This document shows positions 16,682 through 25,959 of a DNA stretch of 42,249 bases, one piece after another. The position numbers and the translations under genes are program-made. The stretch spans positions 1 through 42,249 of the forward strand of contig JAXMHB010000025.1 of the NCBI GenBank assembly GCA_046346965.1. Direction: 5' to 3'. Each line of letters begins with the position of its first letter. Positions within the stretch are counted from its first letter, which is position 1. This DNA comes from JAXMHB01 sp046346965 (GTDB lineage Bacteria; Pseudomonadota; Gammaproteobacteria; Xanthomonadales; SZUA-5). The notes beneath the pieces were generated by a model. It was not told where the DNA came from. It saw nothing but the letters and a program-made list of their open reading frames with translations, and searched no databases.

Positions 16682-17587
16682 ATGCAACGACTCAATTACC
16701 GGCAATTGCAGCAGTTCTGGACGGTGGCAAAGGCCGGGGCGCTGCAGCGTGCGGCCGAACAGCTGCATCTGACGCCGCAAACGCTGAGCGGCCAGATTGC
16801 CGCGCTGGAACAAAGCCTGGGCGTGCTGCTGTTCAAGCGCGTCGGCCGGCGCCTGGAGTTGACCGACACCGGCCGGCTGGTGCGCTCCTACGCCGACGAG
16901 ATCTTCGAGATCGGCAGCGAACTCGAGGACGCCCTGCGCGGCGCCGCCGGTCCACGCGCGACACCCTTTCGCGTCGGGCTGTCGGAAGTCGTGCCGAAAT
17001 CGCTGGCCTGCCAGTTGCTGGCGCCGGCGCTGGACCTGCCCGAGGCGCTGCGCCTGGTGTGTCGCGAGGACAAGCTCTCGCGCCTGCTCGGTGAGCTCGC
17101 CGTGCATCGGCTGGATCTGGTGCTGAGCGATCGCCCGATGCCGGTCGGCACCGATGTGAAGGCCTACAGTCACAAGCTGGGCGAGTGCGGGATCGCCTTC
17201 TTTGCCGCGCCCGCGCTGGCTGCGCGGCACCCGGCGCCATTCCCGCAGTGTCTGGACGGCGCGCCGTTTCTGGCGCCGGGCGAGGACACCGCCGTGCGCG
17301 CGCCGCTGTGGCGCTGGCTGGATGCGGCACGCGTGCAACCGCGGGTAATCGGCGAGTTTGACGACAGCGCGCTGATGAAGGCCTTTGGCACCGCCGGGCG
17401 CGGCTTTTTCGTCGCCCCCACCGCGGTGTCGGCCGAGATCCAGCGTCACTACGGCGCCGTCGAAGTCGGCCGCAGCAACGAGGTGATCGAACGCTTCTAT
17501 GCGATCTCGGTGCAGCGCCGGCTCAGCCACCCGGCGATCCGCGCCATCGGCGAGACGGCGCGGACGCGGGTGTTCGGAGCCGCTTGA
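16682..17587 (+). CDS. nhaR: NhaR-type LysR family transcriptional regulator
   Basis: LysR-type regulator of 301 residues, the same length as Escherichia coli NhaR. The N-terminus MQRLNYRQLQQFWTVAKAGALQRAAEQLHLTPQTLSGQIAALEQSLGVLLFKR is the winged helix-turn-helix with the NhaR-like LNYxxLxxFW start. The rest is a substrate-binding domain (VVPKSLACQLL, DLVLSDRPMP, FFAAPALAARHP, RGFFVAPTAV). NhaR activates the sodium/proton antiporter gene nhaA in E. coli, but no antiporter gene is nearby here. The ATG at 16682 fits the family start; an ATG at 16652 would add ten residues. It is divergent from the HPF-like gene, and its stop abuts that of the S74-type gene. Confidence 0.85.
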   Translation: MQRLNYRQLQQFWTVAKAGALQRAAEQLHLTPQTLSGQIAALEQSLGVLLFKRVGRRLELTDTGRLVRSYADEIFEIGSELEDALRGAAGPRATPFRVGLSEVVPKSLACQLLAPALDLPEALRLVCREDKLSRLLGELAVHRLDLVLSDRPMPVGTDVKAYSHKLGECGIAFFAAPALAARHPAPFPQCLDGAPFLAPGEDTAVRAPLWRWLDAARVQPRVIGEFDDSALMKAFGTAGRGFFVAPTAVSAEIQRHYGAVEVGRSNEVIERFYAISVQRRLSHPAIRAIGETARTRVFGAA

Positions 17588-20452
17588 TCAGTCGCTGTCG
17601 CCGGTCCCGAGCAGCGCGCGTTCCAGGCGTTCCAGGCGCATCCGCAGTTCAGCGTTTTCGGATTTCAGTGCCGCCAGTTGGCTGGCTTGCTGCTGCTCCT
17701 CGGCGCTCAACTTCTGATGCAGACCTTGGATGGCGGCCAGCGCCACGCCATCGCGGTCCACGCCGGCCAGCGCCCGCTCGCTTTCACCCAATCCGAAGGC
17801 CGAGTAGAAGTCTTCCGCCACCGGACCCATGTGCACGACCTCGGGCTGGCTGTTGTAGCGCCAGGTGGTGATCGGCAGCGACAACACCTTTCCGAGCACC
17901 GCAACCGGGTCGACCGCCGTAAAGCCGTGCTTGACCGTGCGCGTCGACACATCGGTCCAGACGCCGCCGGTCGACAGATAGGCGCCGCTGCCGGTGTTGA
18001 TCAGGCGGCCGGCGGTGGCGGTGATGCCGAAGTTGTAGCTGGTCGCGTTGTTGAACACGAGCGCATCGCCGGTATCGGTCAGATACATGTTCGCGGTCTG
18101 GCCGTTGCGGGTGCGCAACTGCAGATCGGAATCGGCGTCGCCATTGGCGCGCGGCGCCAGCACCATGTCGATGGCAAGGCCGGAAATGGTGTTGGTGTTG
18201 AAGGCCACGCCGCCATCGGCGCGCACCAGGAACTGATTGGGACCGGTCGTCACGAAATCGGCGTCGGTGGCATCTGCCCACACGAAGCTGCCCTGATCGC
18301 CGTCACCGTCGGCAGCGCTGGCCACGCCGATGCAGCCGCCAGCGGCGGTGAAGCCGGAGTTGTCGATGCGTACCTTGGCCCGGCGACCACCGGTCCAGCT
18401 GTAGTCGCCACCGCTACAGGTCAGCAGTCCGCCTGCGGCCATGCTGGCGTAGCCAGACGCGCCGTTGCTGAAACCTCCACTGACGACACTGTAGCCCGCA
18501 TACGCCTGATTGTTGCCGCCGCCCGATACGGTCGATCCATTCCCTTTGGCCCGGTTCTGCTCACCACCGGCGACGGTGGCCGTTTCCGCCAGCGCATCGT
18601 TGTCCAGGCCGCCGCCGACCGTCGCGAAGGGAGCATCGATGACGGTGCCGGTGCCGTTGCCAGCGCGGTTGTTGTAGCCGCCGACGACCACGCCATAGAC
18701 GTCGGTCACATCATTGGGGCCTTCGAGTGCGAAATCGGGGTCTGCCGACGCGCCGCCGCCACCGATCACCGCGCCGCGCACACCGGTCGCCGCATTGTTG
18801 GTGGAGAAACCGCCCACCAAGTTCGGGCTGACGCTGTCCGGTTCGAGGCGCAGCACGCGCTGGGCGCCCGTTTCCAGCTCCAGCGCCGCCGCGTTGTTGG
18901 TGCCCAGGCGCTTGGCGATGTTGGTGGCGAAGGTGTTGCCGCCGTTGATCCAGATGCCTTCCTGATCGACATCGACACTGCCGATGGTGCCGTCGGCGAT
19001 CATGCCGTTGGTGATGCCGCCGGTGAGCACGCCGATGCTGACATCGCCCGTCAAACCGCCACCCGTGAGGCCGGCGCCGGCGGTCACGCCAGTGATGTCG
19101 CCGGCACCACTGGATTGGCAAGTGACCGTTCCGTCGATGTTGATCGCGCGGATGGCGCTGCCGACGGCGCAATTGCTGCCTACGCGCGCCTGGATGCCGG
19201 AGGGGTCGATCTTGGCCGCGGTCACGGCCGCATTTGCCAGTTCGCTGTTGCTGACCGACAAGGGCCGAGGTCTGCTGCTGACAAGCTGTCGTCGCTGATG
19301 TCCGTGCCAGGTCAGTGACCCATCCACCACCTGGGTGCTGCTGACCGAATTCGCCGCCATATCGGCCTGGCTGACGGTGCCGTTCAAGATGTCGATCGAG
19401 GCCACGCCATCATCGGCGATGTCGATACTGGCCACGGTGTCGTTCAGCAGCATCGCGCCGGTGACGCCGTTGGTGGCGATCGACAAGCTGATGTCGCCCG
19501 AGGTGCCACCGCCGCTCAAACCGGCGCCGGCGGTGACGCCGGTGATGTCTCCGGTGCCGGCGCTCTCGCAGCTGACGGTGCCGTCGATGTTGATCGCGCG
19601 GATCGCATTGCCGGCGGTACAGGAGGATCCGACCCGGCGCTGCACCGAGGACGGATCGGTCTTGATCGTGGTGACGGCGCCATCGGCCAGCGTCGCTGTG
19701 CTCACCGCGCTGGGCGCCAGATCGGCGTTCAGGATGTTGCCGTCGGCGATGTCCGCGGAGGTCAGTGCGCCGTCTTGCACCATCGCGCTTGTGACTCCGC
19801 CGGTGGCGATCGACAAGCTGACGTCGCCCGAAGTGCCGCCGCCGCTCAGGCCAGCGCCCGCCGTCACGCCGGTGATGTCGCCAGCGCCCGCGGCCACGCT
19901 CTCGCACACCACCGTGCCATCGGCATTGACGACGCGGATGGCGTTGCCGGCGGTGCAGCTCGCGCCGACGCGGCTTTGCACCGAGTTGGTGTCAATCTTG
20001 GCGGCGGTCACGGCGGCATTGGCGATCTTCAGCGTGGACACGCTGCCATCCGCCACGCTGGCGGCGAACTGCGCCGCTGCGGCGGTTTGCGCGTACGGCG
20101 CCGGCTGAATCGGGGTGTCCGGGCTCAGCGTCGCGTAGGCACCGGTCGACGCGCCCGGTCGCACCGCCACACGCAGCGTCTGATCGGCGCCGGCGAAAGC
20201 CGTGGCGCCAAAATCCAGTGTCACCGTGAACACGCCCTGGGTCACGCTGACGTCACCGATGGTCAGTACCGGCGCGCCGACCTGGTTCGGCAGGCGGAAT
20301 TCGAAGTCGTACAGGCCATTGGCCAGATTGCCGGCGTCCTCCAGCGTGCCCTGGTAGGTAAAGGCAGTGCCGATCGCCAGCGCCTGATTGGTGCCCATCG
20401 CCAGGGCCATCGCCAGTGCCAGGCGTGCGCGGATATTGGTCTTGCAGTTCAT
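17588..20452 (-). CDS. Large secreted protein with YadA-head-like repeats and C-terminal S74-type chaperone domain
   Basis: Protein of 954 residues with a signal peptide of about 26 residues. The N-terminal domain (FTYQGTLEDAGNLANGLYDFEFRL) is typical of this class. Then come repeats: GDITGVTAGAGLSGGG occurs three times and VGxxCTAGNAIRxxNxDGTVxCES three times. A segment of YadA-head-like repeats follows (VSGGGNNQAYAGYSVVSGGFSNGASGYAS). The last roughly 110 residues are an intramolecular-chaperone (peptidase S74-like) domain (STRTVKHGFTAVDP, MGPVAEDFYSAFGLG, GVALAAIQGLHQKL) ending in a coiled coil. S74 domains drive trimer assembly and may self-cleave. One segment, about 19262-19309, reads in the wrong frame because of two compensating indels. 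AGGGGG before ATG supports the start. It lies 19 bases downstream of the small secreted protein gene. Confidence 0.88.
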   Translation of the reverse strand: MNCKTNIRARLALAMALAMGTNQALAIGTAFTYQGTLEDAGNLANGLYDFEFRLPNQVGAPVLTIGDVSVTQGVFTVTLDFGATAFAGADQTLRVAVRPGASTGAYATLSPDTPIQPAPYAQTAAAAQFAASVADGSVSTLKIANAAVTAAKIDTNSVQSRVGASCTAGNAIRVVNADGTVVCESVAAGAGDITGVTAGAGLSGGGTSGDVSLSIATGGVTSAMVQDGALTSADIADGNILNADLAPSAVSTATLADGAVTTIKTDPSSVQRRVGSSCTAGNAIRAINIDGTVSCESAGTGDITGVTAGAGLSGGGTSGDISLSIATNGVTGAMLLNDTVASIDIADDGVASIDILNGTVSQADMAANSVSSTQVVDGSLTWHGHQRRQLVSSRPRPLSVSNSELANAAVTAAKIDPSGIQARVGSNCAVGSAIRAINIDGTVTCQSSGAGDITGVTAGAGLTGGGLTGDVSIGVLTGGITNGMIADGTIGSVDVDQEGIWINGGNTFATNIAKRLGTNNAAALELETGAQRVLRLEPDSVSPNLVGGFSTNNAATGVRGAVIGGGGASADPDFALEGPNDVTDVYGVVVGGYNNRAGNGTGTVIDAPFATVGGGLDNDALAETATVAGGEQNRAKGNGSTVSGGGNNQAYAGYSVVSGGFSNGASGYASMAAGGLLTCSGGDYSWTGGRRAKVRIDNSGFTAAGGCIGVASAADGDGDQGSFVWADATDADFVTTGPNQFLVRADGGVAFNTNTISGLAIDMVLAPRANGDADSDLQLRTRNGQTANMYLTDTGDALVFNNATSYNFGITATAGRLINTGSGAYLSTGGVWTDVSTRTVKHGFTAVDPVAVLGKVLSLPITTWRYNSQPEVVHMGPVAEDFYSAFGLGESERALAGVDRDGVALAAIQGLHQKLSAEEQQQASQLAALKSENAELRMRLERLERALLGTGDSD

Positions 20453-20471
20453 GTGCGTTCCCCCTCGGTCC

Positions 20472-20762
20472 TTACTCAAATCCGTTCCTGAACATCTGGT
20501 CGACCACTGGCGCTTGCACGGCCCGGCCGTGGAAGCCGGCGGTCAGGCGCAAAGCTGCAGCGGTGCTGAGGCCAGCAGCCGGCTGCGCCGCCGTGCCGAC
20601 GACGCGATAGCCGCCGCCGCTGGCTTCCGCACCGGCCGCAATGACCTGCTTGCGCAGCGTGTAGCTGCCGCTGGTGGCTTTGCCGGCCTCGGCTGCGCTC
20701 AGGATCAGCGGCAGCATCAGCAGCGCCGGCCAAAGCCATCGGTATCTGACTGTCTTGCGCAT
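20472..20762 (-). CDS. Small secreted protein with YTL/GFH repeat and C-terminal NGFE
   Basis: Protein of 96 residues with a signal peptide (WLWPALLMLPLILSAAEA). The mature part follows the pattern SGSYTLRKQVIAAGAEASGGGYRVVGTAAQPAAG...LRLTAGFHG, similar to secreted beta-rich proteins with a YTL...GGGY..GT.GQP...GGF pattern, and ends DQMFRNGFE at the last residue. From memory, exported Lysobacterales proteins often end in a short IFxxGFE-type tail; its role is not known to me. A strong ribosome site (GGAGG, 7 bases before ATG) is present. It is the first gene of a two-gene operon with the S74-type protein, so the pair may work together on the cell surface. Confidence 0.8.
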   Translation of the reverse strand: MRKTVRYRWLWPALLMLPLILSAAEAGKATSGSYTLRKQVIAAGAEASGGGYRVVGTAAQPAAGLSTAAALRLTAGFHGRAVQAPVVDQMFRNGFE

Positions 20763-20866
20763 CGGCGTCCTCCCAAAAGTCCACTGCCGATGACATAGAC
20801 GTAGCCGCGCGCAAAAAGCGGCAGGCGCTGTCGACCTGGATTTGGCGACGCCATGCCTCCTGTCAC

Positions 20867-20895
20867 ATGACGCTATCGGGTGACCCGGCTAAGAT
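20867..20895 (+). promoter_or_regulatory. Putative sigma-70 promoter of the M16 peptidase gene
   Basis: ATGACG (20867-20872), a 17-base spacer and TAAGAT (20890-20895) match the -35 and -10 consensus at 4 of 6 positions each. The start codon lies 33 bases downstream. Confidence 0.4.
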
Positions 20896-20927
20896 CGCGA
20901 CCCCTTTTGCCGCTGAAGGTCAGGCTC

Positions 20928-23604
20928 ATGCGCGTTCCGGTTCTGGCAGCGCTCGCAACCTTGCTGTGTTCAACCGTGGCAAGTGCCGCGGATGAGCTGA
21001 TTCCTTACGAGAAGTTCAAGCTCGACAACGGCCTGACCGTGGTCGTCCATCAGGACACCAAGGCGCCCGTGGTCGCGGTCTCGATCTGGTACCACGTCGG
21101 TTCGAAGGACGAGAAGCCGGGCCGCACCGGCTTCGCGCATCTGTTCGAGCATCTGATGTTCCAGAAGACCGAGAACCACAGCGGCGAGTACTTCGAGCCC
21201 TTCGAGAAAATCGGTGCCACCGACATGAACGGCACCACTTGGCTCGATCGCACCAACTACTTCCAGACGGTGCCCAAGACCGCGCTCGACATGGCGCTGT
21301 GGATGGAGTCCGACCGCATGGGCCATCTGCTCGGCGCCATCGATCAGGCGGCGCTCGACGAGCAGCGCGGCGTGGTCAAGAACGAGAAGCGCCAGGGCGA
21401 GAACGAGCCCTACGGTCGCGTGATGGAAGCGCTGCAGCGGGCGAGCTTCCCGGAAGGTCATCCCTACCGCTGGGAAACCATCGGCTCGATGGAAGACCTG
21501 TCGGCGGCCACGCTGGACGACGTCAAAGACTGGTTCCGCACGTACTACGGCGCCGCCAATGCCACGCTGGTGCTGGCCGGTGATATCGGCCGTGAGCCGG
21601 CTGGAGTCCTGGGTGGCGCCGCGCAGCAGCAGCACGCGCGAGGAGATGCAAGACCGCGTCGCGCAGACGCGCGTGCACCGCGTCTGGAACGTCGCCGAGC
21701 GCAGCACCGCCGATGCCGACTACCTGGAAATGGCGGCGCGCATCCTCGGTCAGGGCAAGACCTCGCGCCTGTACGAGCGTCTGGTCTATCGCGACCAGAT
21801 CGCCGACAGCGTCAGCGCCTTCCCGCTGGTGCTGGAGCTGTCCAGCATTTTCTTCATCCAGGCCGACGTGAAGGCCGGCGTCGACAGCGCCCGCGTCGAG
21901 CAGGCGATCGCCGAGGAAGTCGCGCGCTTCATCGCCGACGGCCCGACCGCCGAGGAACTGAAGCGCGCCAAGATCGAGATCAAGAGCGAAATCGTGCGCG
22001 GCATCGAGAAGGTCGGTGGCTTCGCCGGCAAGGCCGGCGTGCTGGCCGAATGCGAGGTCTACGACGGCGATCCCGGCTGCTACAAGGCGTCGCTGGCGCG
22101 TCAGGACGGCGCCACCATCGAACAGATCCGCAGCGCCGCCGAGCGCTGGCTGAGCCGCGGCGATCACACGCTGGTGGTGCGTCCCTTCGGCAACTACCGC
22201 AATGCCGAGGCCAGCGCGGTGGATCGCAGCAAAGGTCTGCCTGAGGTGACGAGCTTCCCGGAAGTCGATTTCCCGGTGCTGCAGCGCGCACGTCTGAAGA
22301 ACGGCATGGAAGTGGTGCTGGCGCCGCGTTCCTCGGTGCCGCTGGTCAACGTCGAGCTGCTGTTCGACGGCGGTTCTGCCGCCGACCAGGGCCGCACGCT
22401 GGGTACCGCGGCCTTCACCTACGGCATGCTCGATGAGGGCGCCGGCGGCAAGAATCCGCTCGAAATCGCGGCCGCAGCCGACAGCCTGGGGGCGCAGATC
22501 TACTCCGGCGCCGGACTCGACAATGGCTACGCCGGCGTGTCCGCGCTGACCGAGCAGCTCGATCCCTCGCTGGCGCTGCTGGCGACGCTGGTGCGCAAGC
22601 CCGACTTCCCGGCGCAGGAACTGGAGCGCGTCCGCAAGCAGTGGCTGGCTGGCATCGCCCAGGAGAAGTCGCAGCCCTTCGGCATCGGTCTGCGCGTGCT
22701 GCCGCCGCTGCTGTACGGCGAAGGCCATCCCTACGGCATTCCGTTCTCGGGCAACGGCACCGAGGACAGCGTGGCCAAGATCCAGCGCGAGGACCTGCTC
22801 GCCTACCACCGCGACTTCCTGCGCCCGGACAACGCCCGCATCCTGGTGGCCGGCGATATCAGCATGGAGCGCGTGTTGCCGGTGCTGGAGAAGCACTTCG
22901 GCGATTGGCGCGCGCCAGCCTCGGCCAGGCCGGCGCTGACGGTGCCAACGGTGGCGCTGCCGGCGAAGGCGCGGGTTTACCTGATCAACCGCAGCGAGGC
23001 GCAGCAGACGCTGGTCCTGGCCGGGCTGCTGGCGCCGTCTTCGCTGGCGCCGAACAGCACCGAGATCGCCACGATGAACAACATCCTGGGCGGCACCTTC
23101 ACCTCGCGCATCAACATGAATCTGCGCGAGGACAAGCACTGGAGCTACGGCGCCGGGCTGGTCATGCAGAACGCCCGCGGCCAGCGCCCGTGGTTTGTGT
23201 ATGCGCCGGTGCAGACCGACAAGACCGCCGAGTCGATCGCCGAAGTGCGCAAGGAACTGAGCGCCTACCTCAGTGACCAGCCGGCCAGCGTCGAGGAACT
23301 CGACAAGCTGAAGGCGCGCGATGTGCGCTCGCTGCCGGGCGCCTATGAAACCATCGGCGCGGTGCAGAGCGCTGTGCGCGGCATTCTGCAGTTCGATCGC
23401 CCGGACAACTGGGTGGCCACCGCCAAGCAGCGCATCGAAGGCCAGACGCTGGACGCCGTGCGCGCCGCGGCGCAAGAGATCATCCATCAGGATCAGCTGA
23501 CCTGGGTGATCGTCGGTGATCTGAGCAAGATCGAAGCCGGCGTGCGCGCGCTGAACATCGGCGAGGTGCAGGTGGTGGACGAGAACGGCAAGCCGGTGCC
23601 GTGA
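20928..23604 (+). pseudogene. M16 zinc metallopeptidase, frameshift and missing segment near 21.6 kb
   Basis: Exported insulinase-family (M16) protease with two homologous halves. A signal peptide (RVPVLAALATLLCSTVASA) precedes the inverted zinc motif HLFEH in GFAHLFEHLMFQ, with the downstream acidic NEKRQGENEPYG helix. The frame changes around 21590-21605: the first part ends LVLAGDI, and the second resumes at SRLESWVAPRSSSTREEMQDRVAQTRVHRVWN. Relatives normally have roughly 20-25 residues between GDI and this point, including a second GDI, so a short deletion accompanies the shift, possibly by recombination between two GDI-coding stretches. The C-terminal half is intact to 23604. It may be a true pseudogene or an assembly error. 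ATG at 20928 follows AAGG. Confidence 0.85.
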
Positions 23605-23611
23605 TCGACCA

Positions 23612-23638
23612 GGCCCGGGCGCCGCGCGCGCCCGGGCC
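23612..23638. terminator. Perfect 11-bp hairpin after the M16 gene
   Basis: GGCCCGGGCGC at 23612-23622 pairs with GCGCCCGGGCC at 23628-23638 around a 5-base loop, 8 bases past the M16 stop codon. No T-run follows. It is probably a transcription end for the peptidase gene. Confidence 0.6.
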
Positions 23639-23706
23639 GTGTCCGCAGCCGGCACGTTCGCGCGTTTGAGTCCACGTTGCTGCGAGCAGCGCCCAGGAGA
23701 ACCCGC

Positions 23707-24117
23707 TTGGCCCCACCGCTGACCCCCGAACAGGCGCAGGCCCTGCGCCAGGGCTTCGCCCTCGCCGCCGCCGATCCGATTGCCTTCACCGAGGCCTTCT
23801 ACACGCGGCTGTTCGAACTCCTGCCCGCCGCACGCGCGTTGTTCCCGGCCGAGCTGTCGGCGCAGCACGAGAAAATGGCGCAGACGCTGGCCACCGTCGT
23901 CTCCTATCTGGAACAGCCAGACGCGCTGACCAGTGAACTGCACCGCCTGGGCAGCCGGCATCTGGCCTACGGCGCGCAAGCGGTGCATTACGCCACCGTG
24001 GGCGAGGCCCTGCTGCACACCTTGAACGCGCGCGTCCCCGGCGGCCTGGATGCCGACACCCGCAGCGCCTGGCAGCGCTTTTACGCCTGGCTGGCCGCGG
24101 AAATGCTGAGCGGCTGA
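23707..24117 (+). CDS. Single-domain bacterial globin
   Basis: Protein of 136 residues in the flavohaemoglobin-like single-domain globin group (Vitreoscilla haemoglobin type). It starts PPLTPEQAQALRQGFALAAADPIAFTEAFYTRLFELLPAARALFP; the haem-pocket segment AELSAQHEKMAQTLATVVSYL follows, and the proximal histidine is in GSRHLAYGAQAVHYATVGEALLHTL. It should bind haem and oxygen or NO in the cytoplasm. No FAD/NAD reductase domain follows, so it is not a full flavohaemoglobin. I chose the TTG at 23707 because AGGAG lies 8 bases upstream; another TTG in frame at 23677 has no such site. It stands alone between a hairpin and repeat-containing sequence. Confidence 0.85.
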   Translation: MAPPLTPEQAQALRQGFALAAADPIAFTEAFYTRLFELLPAARALFPAELSAQHEKMAQTLATVVSYLEQPDALTSELHRLGSRHLAYGAQAVHYATVGEALLHTLNARVPGGLDADTRSAWQRFYAWLAAEMLSG

Positions 24118-24178
24118 GGCGCTGCCGGTCGGCCCACGGGAAGCTCGTGCCAAACCTGGGGGCGTGGGGCGCGGAAGC

Positions 24179-24192
24179 GGGACTCGGGACTG
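24179..24192. repeat. Two heptad units (GGGACTC, GGGACTG)
   Basis: Two 7-base units of the same family as those at 6.8 and 35.9 kb, in the 132-base gap between globin and methyltransferase genes. GCTCGTGCCAAACCTGGGGGCG just before it, given here only by position 24143-24163, is another shared gap module. Confidence 0.55.
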
Positions 24193-24249
24193 GCCCCTCA
24201 CCCTCGAACCGTTTTTTGCGCGCAATCACGCGCTCGTCGTTGGCAACGG

Positions 24250-25059
24250 CTACACGCGCACCCAGGCGCCGCCGTTGATTTGCGACAGCAGCACGGCGCC
24301 GCCGGCGCACGCCTGGCGCAGGCGCGCTTCCAGGGTATCGAGGCCCAGTTCCGCCACGCGGACCACGCCGGCGCGCTCCAGCACCGGCGCCAGCGTGCGC
24401 AAGGTTTGCGTCAGGTAGCCGGCGGCGTAGCTGTCGGCGCCGGCCGCGGCCAGCGTATGCAGGCGCTGCTCCGGCCAGCCATAGCCGGCTTCATGGAACC
24501 ACTGCGGCAAGCGGGTCACGCCATGCATCTGCGTGCCCGACAGATGAAAAGCGCGCCCGATGTAGCCGCGCACCTGCTGCACCAGATCGGCGGCTGGGTC
24601 GGCGTGGGTCTGCACGTGCAGTTCCAGCTCATGGAACACCAGCAGCCCGCCCGGACGCAGCAAGGGGCGCAGACTGCGCAATGCCGCCACCACATCGTGC
24701 TGGTGGATCAGCACATAGCGACCGACGATGGCGTCGAAAGGCGCCGCACCGGCCGGCAGTTCGCCCAGCTCGCCCACGGCAAAGGACAGCTGTGGTCGCT
24801 CGCCGGCGCGCGTGCGCGCCAGCGCGATCGCCTCGGCGGCGCGATCCTGACCGATCACCTGACCAGTCGGCCCGACCATGTCGGCCGCCAGCAGGCTGGT
24901 GTCACCGGCGCCGCAGCCCACATCGAGCACGCGCATGCCGGGCGCCAGGCCCGCCGCGCGCCAGATCGCCTCGGTGACGCCGCGCAGCAAGCCGGCCTGA
25001 CGCTGCAGGCGGCTGAGTTCGTCGGCACTGTGGCCCAGCGTGTACTCGGTCATCGGCAT
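24250..25059 (-). CDS. Class I SAM-dependent methyltransferase
   Basis: Methyltransferase of 269 residues. Motif I is VLDVGCGAGDTSLLAA, followed by VIGQDRAAEAIALAR, ELPAGAAPFDAIVGRYVLIHQ and the post-motif LLRPGGLLVFHELEL. It begins MTEYTLGHSADELSRLQRQ, a start seen in uncharacterised small-molecule methyltransferases. The C-terminal 100 residues carry no recognised substrate motif. ATG at 25059 is given; the ATG two codons later is equally good and neither has a strong ribosome site. It follows the persulfide dioxygenase-like gene by 31 bases on the same strand, so it could be the last gene of that operon, with an unknown substrate. Confidence 0.83.
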   Translation of the reverse strand: MPMTEYTLGHSADELSRLQRQAGLLRGVTEAIWRAAGLAPGMRVLDVGCGAGDTSLLAADMVGPTGQVIGQDRAAEAIALARTRAGERPQLSFAVGELGELPAGAAPFDAIVGRYVLIHQHDVVAALRSLRPLLRPGGLLVFHELELHVQTHADPAADLVQQVRGYIGRAFHLSGTQMHGVTRLPQWFHEAGYGWPEQRLHTLAAAGADSYAAGYLTQTLRTLAPVLERAGVVRVAELGLDTLEARLRQACAGGAVLLSQINGGAWVRV

Positions 25060-25090
25060 CGGCTCGGTGGGCGGGGCTGCCAGTATTCGC

Positions 25091-25948
25091 CTAAAACTGA
25101 TTGATCGGCAGCTTCAGATAGCGCACGCCGTTCGCCTCGGGCGCCGGCAGTTCGCCGGCGCGGATGTTCACCTGGATCGCCGGCAGCAGCAGGGCCGGCA
25201 TCTCCAGCGTGCGATCACGCGCCTCGCGCAGGCGCACGAAGTCATCGCGGCCGATCTCGCTGCGCAAGTGGATGTTCTCGCGCTTCTGCGCCCCCAGCGT
25301 GGTCTGGCAGCGGTACTCGCGCCCGCCGGGCGCGTAGTCGTGGCAGACGTACACCCGGGTGTCGTCCGGCAGGTCGTACAGTCGCTGAATCGAGGCATAC
25401 AGGCGCGCCGCGCTGCCGCCGGGGAAATCGCAGCGGGCGCTGCCGCCATCGGGCATGAACAAGGTGTCGCCGACGAACAGCGCATCGCCGATCAAATAGC
25501 TGACGCTGTCCTCGGTGTGGCCCGGCGTGGCGATCACATGCGCCGCCAGCGTGCCGATTTCAAAGCGCTCGCCGTCGCCGAACAGATGGTCGAACTGGCT
25601 GCCGTCGGCGCGGAAGCTGTCGTCCAGATGGAAGACCGACTGGAAGGTGCGCTGGACGCCGCAGATGCCGGCGCCGATCGCCAGCCGCGCCTGCGGGCAC
25701 TGCGAGCGCAGCCAGCGTCCGGCCGACAGATGATCGGCATGCGCGTGAGTTTCCAGGATCCACTGCAGCGTCAATCCCTGCGCCTGCACCTCGGCCAGCA
25801 TCGCCGCCGCCGAGTCGGTGCGGATGCGGCCGGCCTTGGCATCGAAGTCCAGGCAGGGATCGATGATCGCGGCGGCGCGGCTGACCGGGTCTTGCACCAA
25901 ATAGCTGTAGGTGCAGCTTTGCGCGTGAAAATGCGGTGTCACCAGCAT
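25091..25948 (-). CDS. MBL-fold persulfide dioxygenase-like protein (ETHE1/Blh type)
   Basis: Protein of 285 residues. The metal-binding motif is THAHADHLSAG (HxHxDH), then PGHTEDSVSYLIGD, GDTLFMPDGGSARCDFPGG, and CHDYAPGGREY. The DGGSARCDFPGGS segment is characteristic of persulfide dioxygenases of the ETHE1/Blh group, which oxidise glutathione persulfide to sulfite. A clear ribosome site (GGAG, 8 bases upstream) fixes ATG at 25948. It follows a TauE/SafE exporter gene by 11 bases, the arrangement known for Blh and sulfite or sulfur-compound exporters under BigR/ArsR control; no such regulator is visible here. Sulfide detoxification is likely. Confidence 0.88.
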   Translation of the reverse strand: MLVTPHFHAQSCTYSYLVQDPVSRAAAIIDPCLDFDAKAGRIRTDSAAAMLAEVQAQGLTLQWILETHAHADHLSAGRWLRSQCPQARLAIGAGICGVQRTFQSVFHLDDSFRADGSQFDHLFGDGERFEIGTLAAHVIATPGHTEDSVSYLIGDALFVGDTLFMPDGGSARCDFPGGSAARLYASIQRLYDLPDDTRVYVCHDYAPGGREYRCQTTLGAQKRENIHLRSEIGRDDFVRLREARDRTLEMPALLLPAIQVNIRAGELPAPEANGVRYLKLPINQF

Positions 25949-25959
25949 CGGCGAACTCC

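Noticed and set aside
17585..17590. TGATCA shared by the stop codons of nhaR and the S74-type gene
   Set aside because: Simple abutting convergent stops; no further symmetry or signal around it.
17678..19318. 546-codon open frame opposite the S74-type gene
   Set aside because: Antisense of a repeat-rich gene; the apparent repeats merely mirror the real ones.
17588..20452. S74/tail-fibre similarity considered as prophage
   Set aside because: No other phage structural, lysis or integrase genes nearby; the gene has a signal peptide and a cellular operon partner.
21523..24225. 900-codon open frame on the minus strand opposite the M16 peptidase and globin genes
   Set aside because: It is the antisense of two genes with clear family motifs; its sequence is rich in Arg, His, Gln and Ala with no motif, a side effect of high GC.
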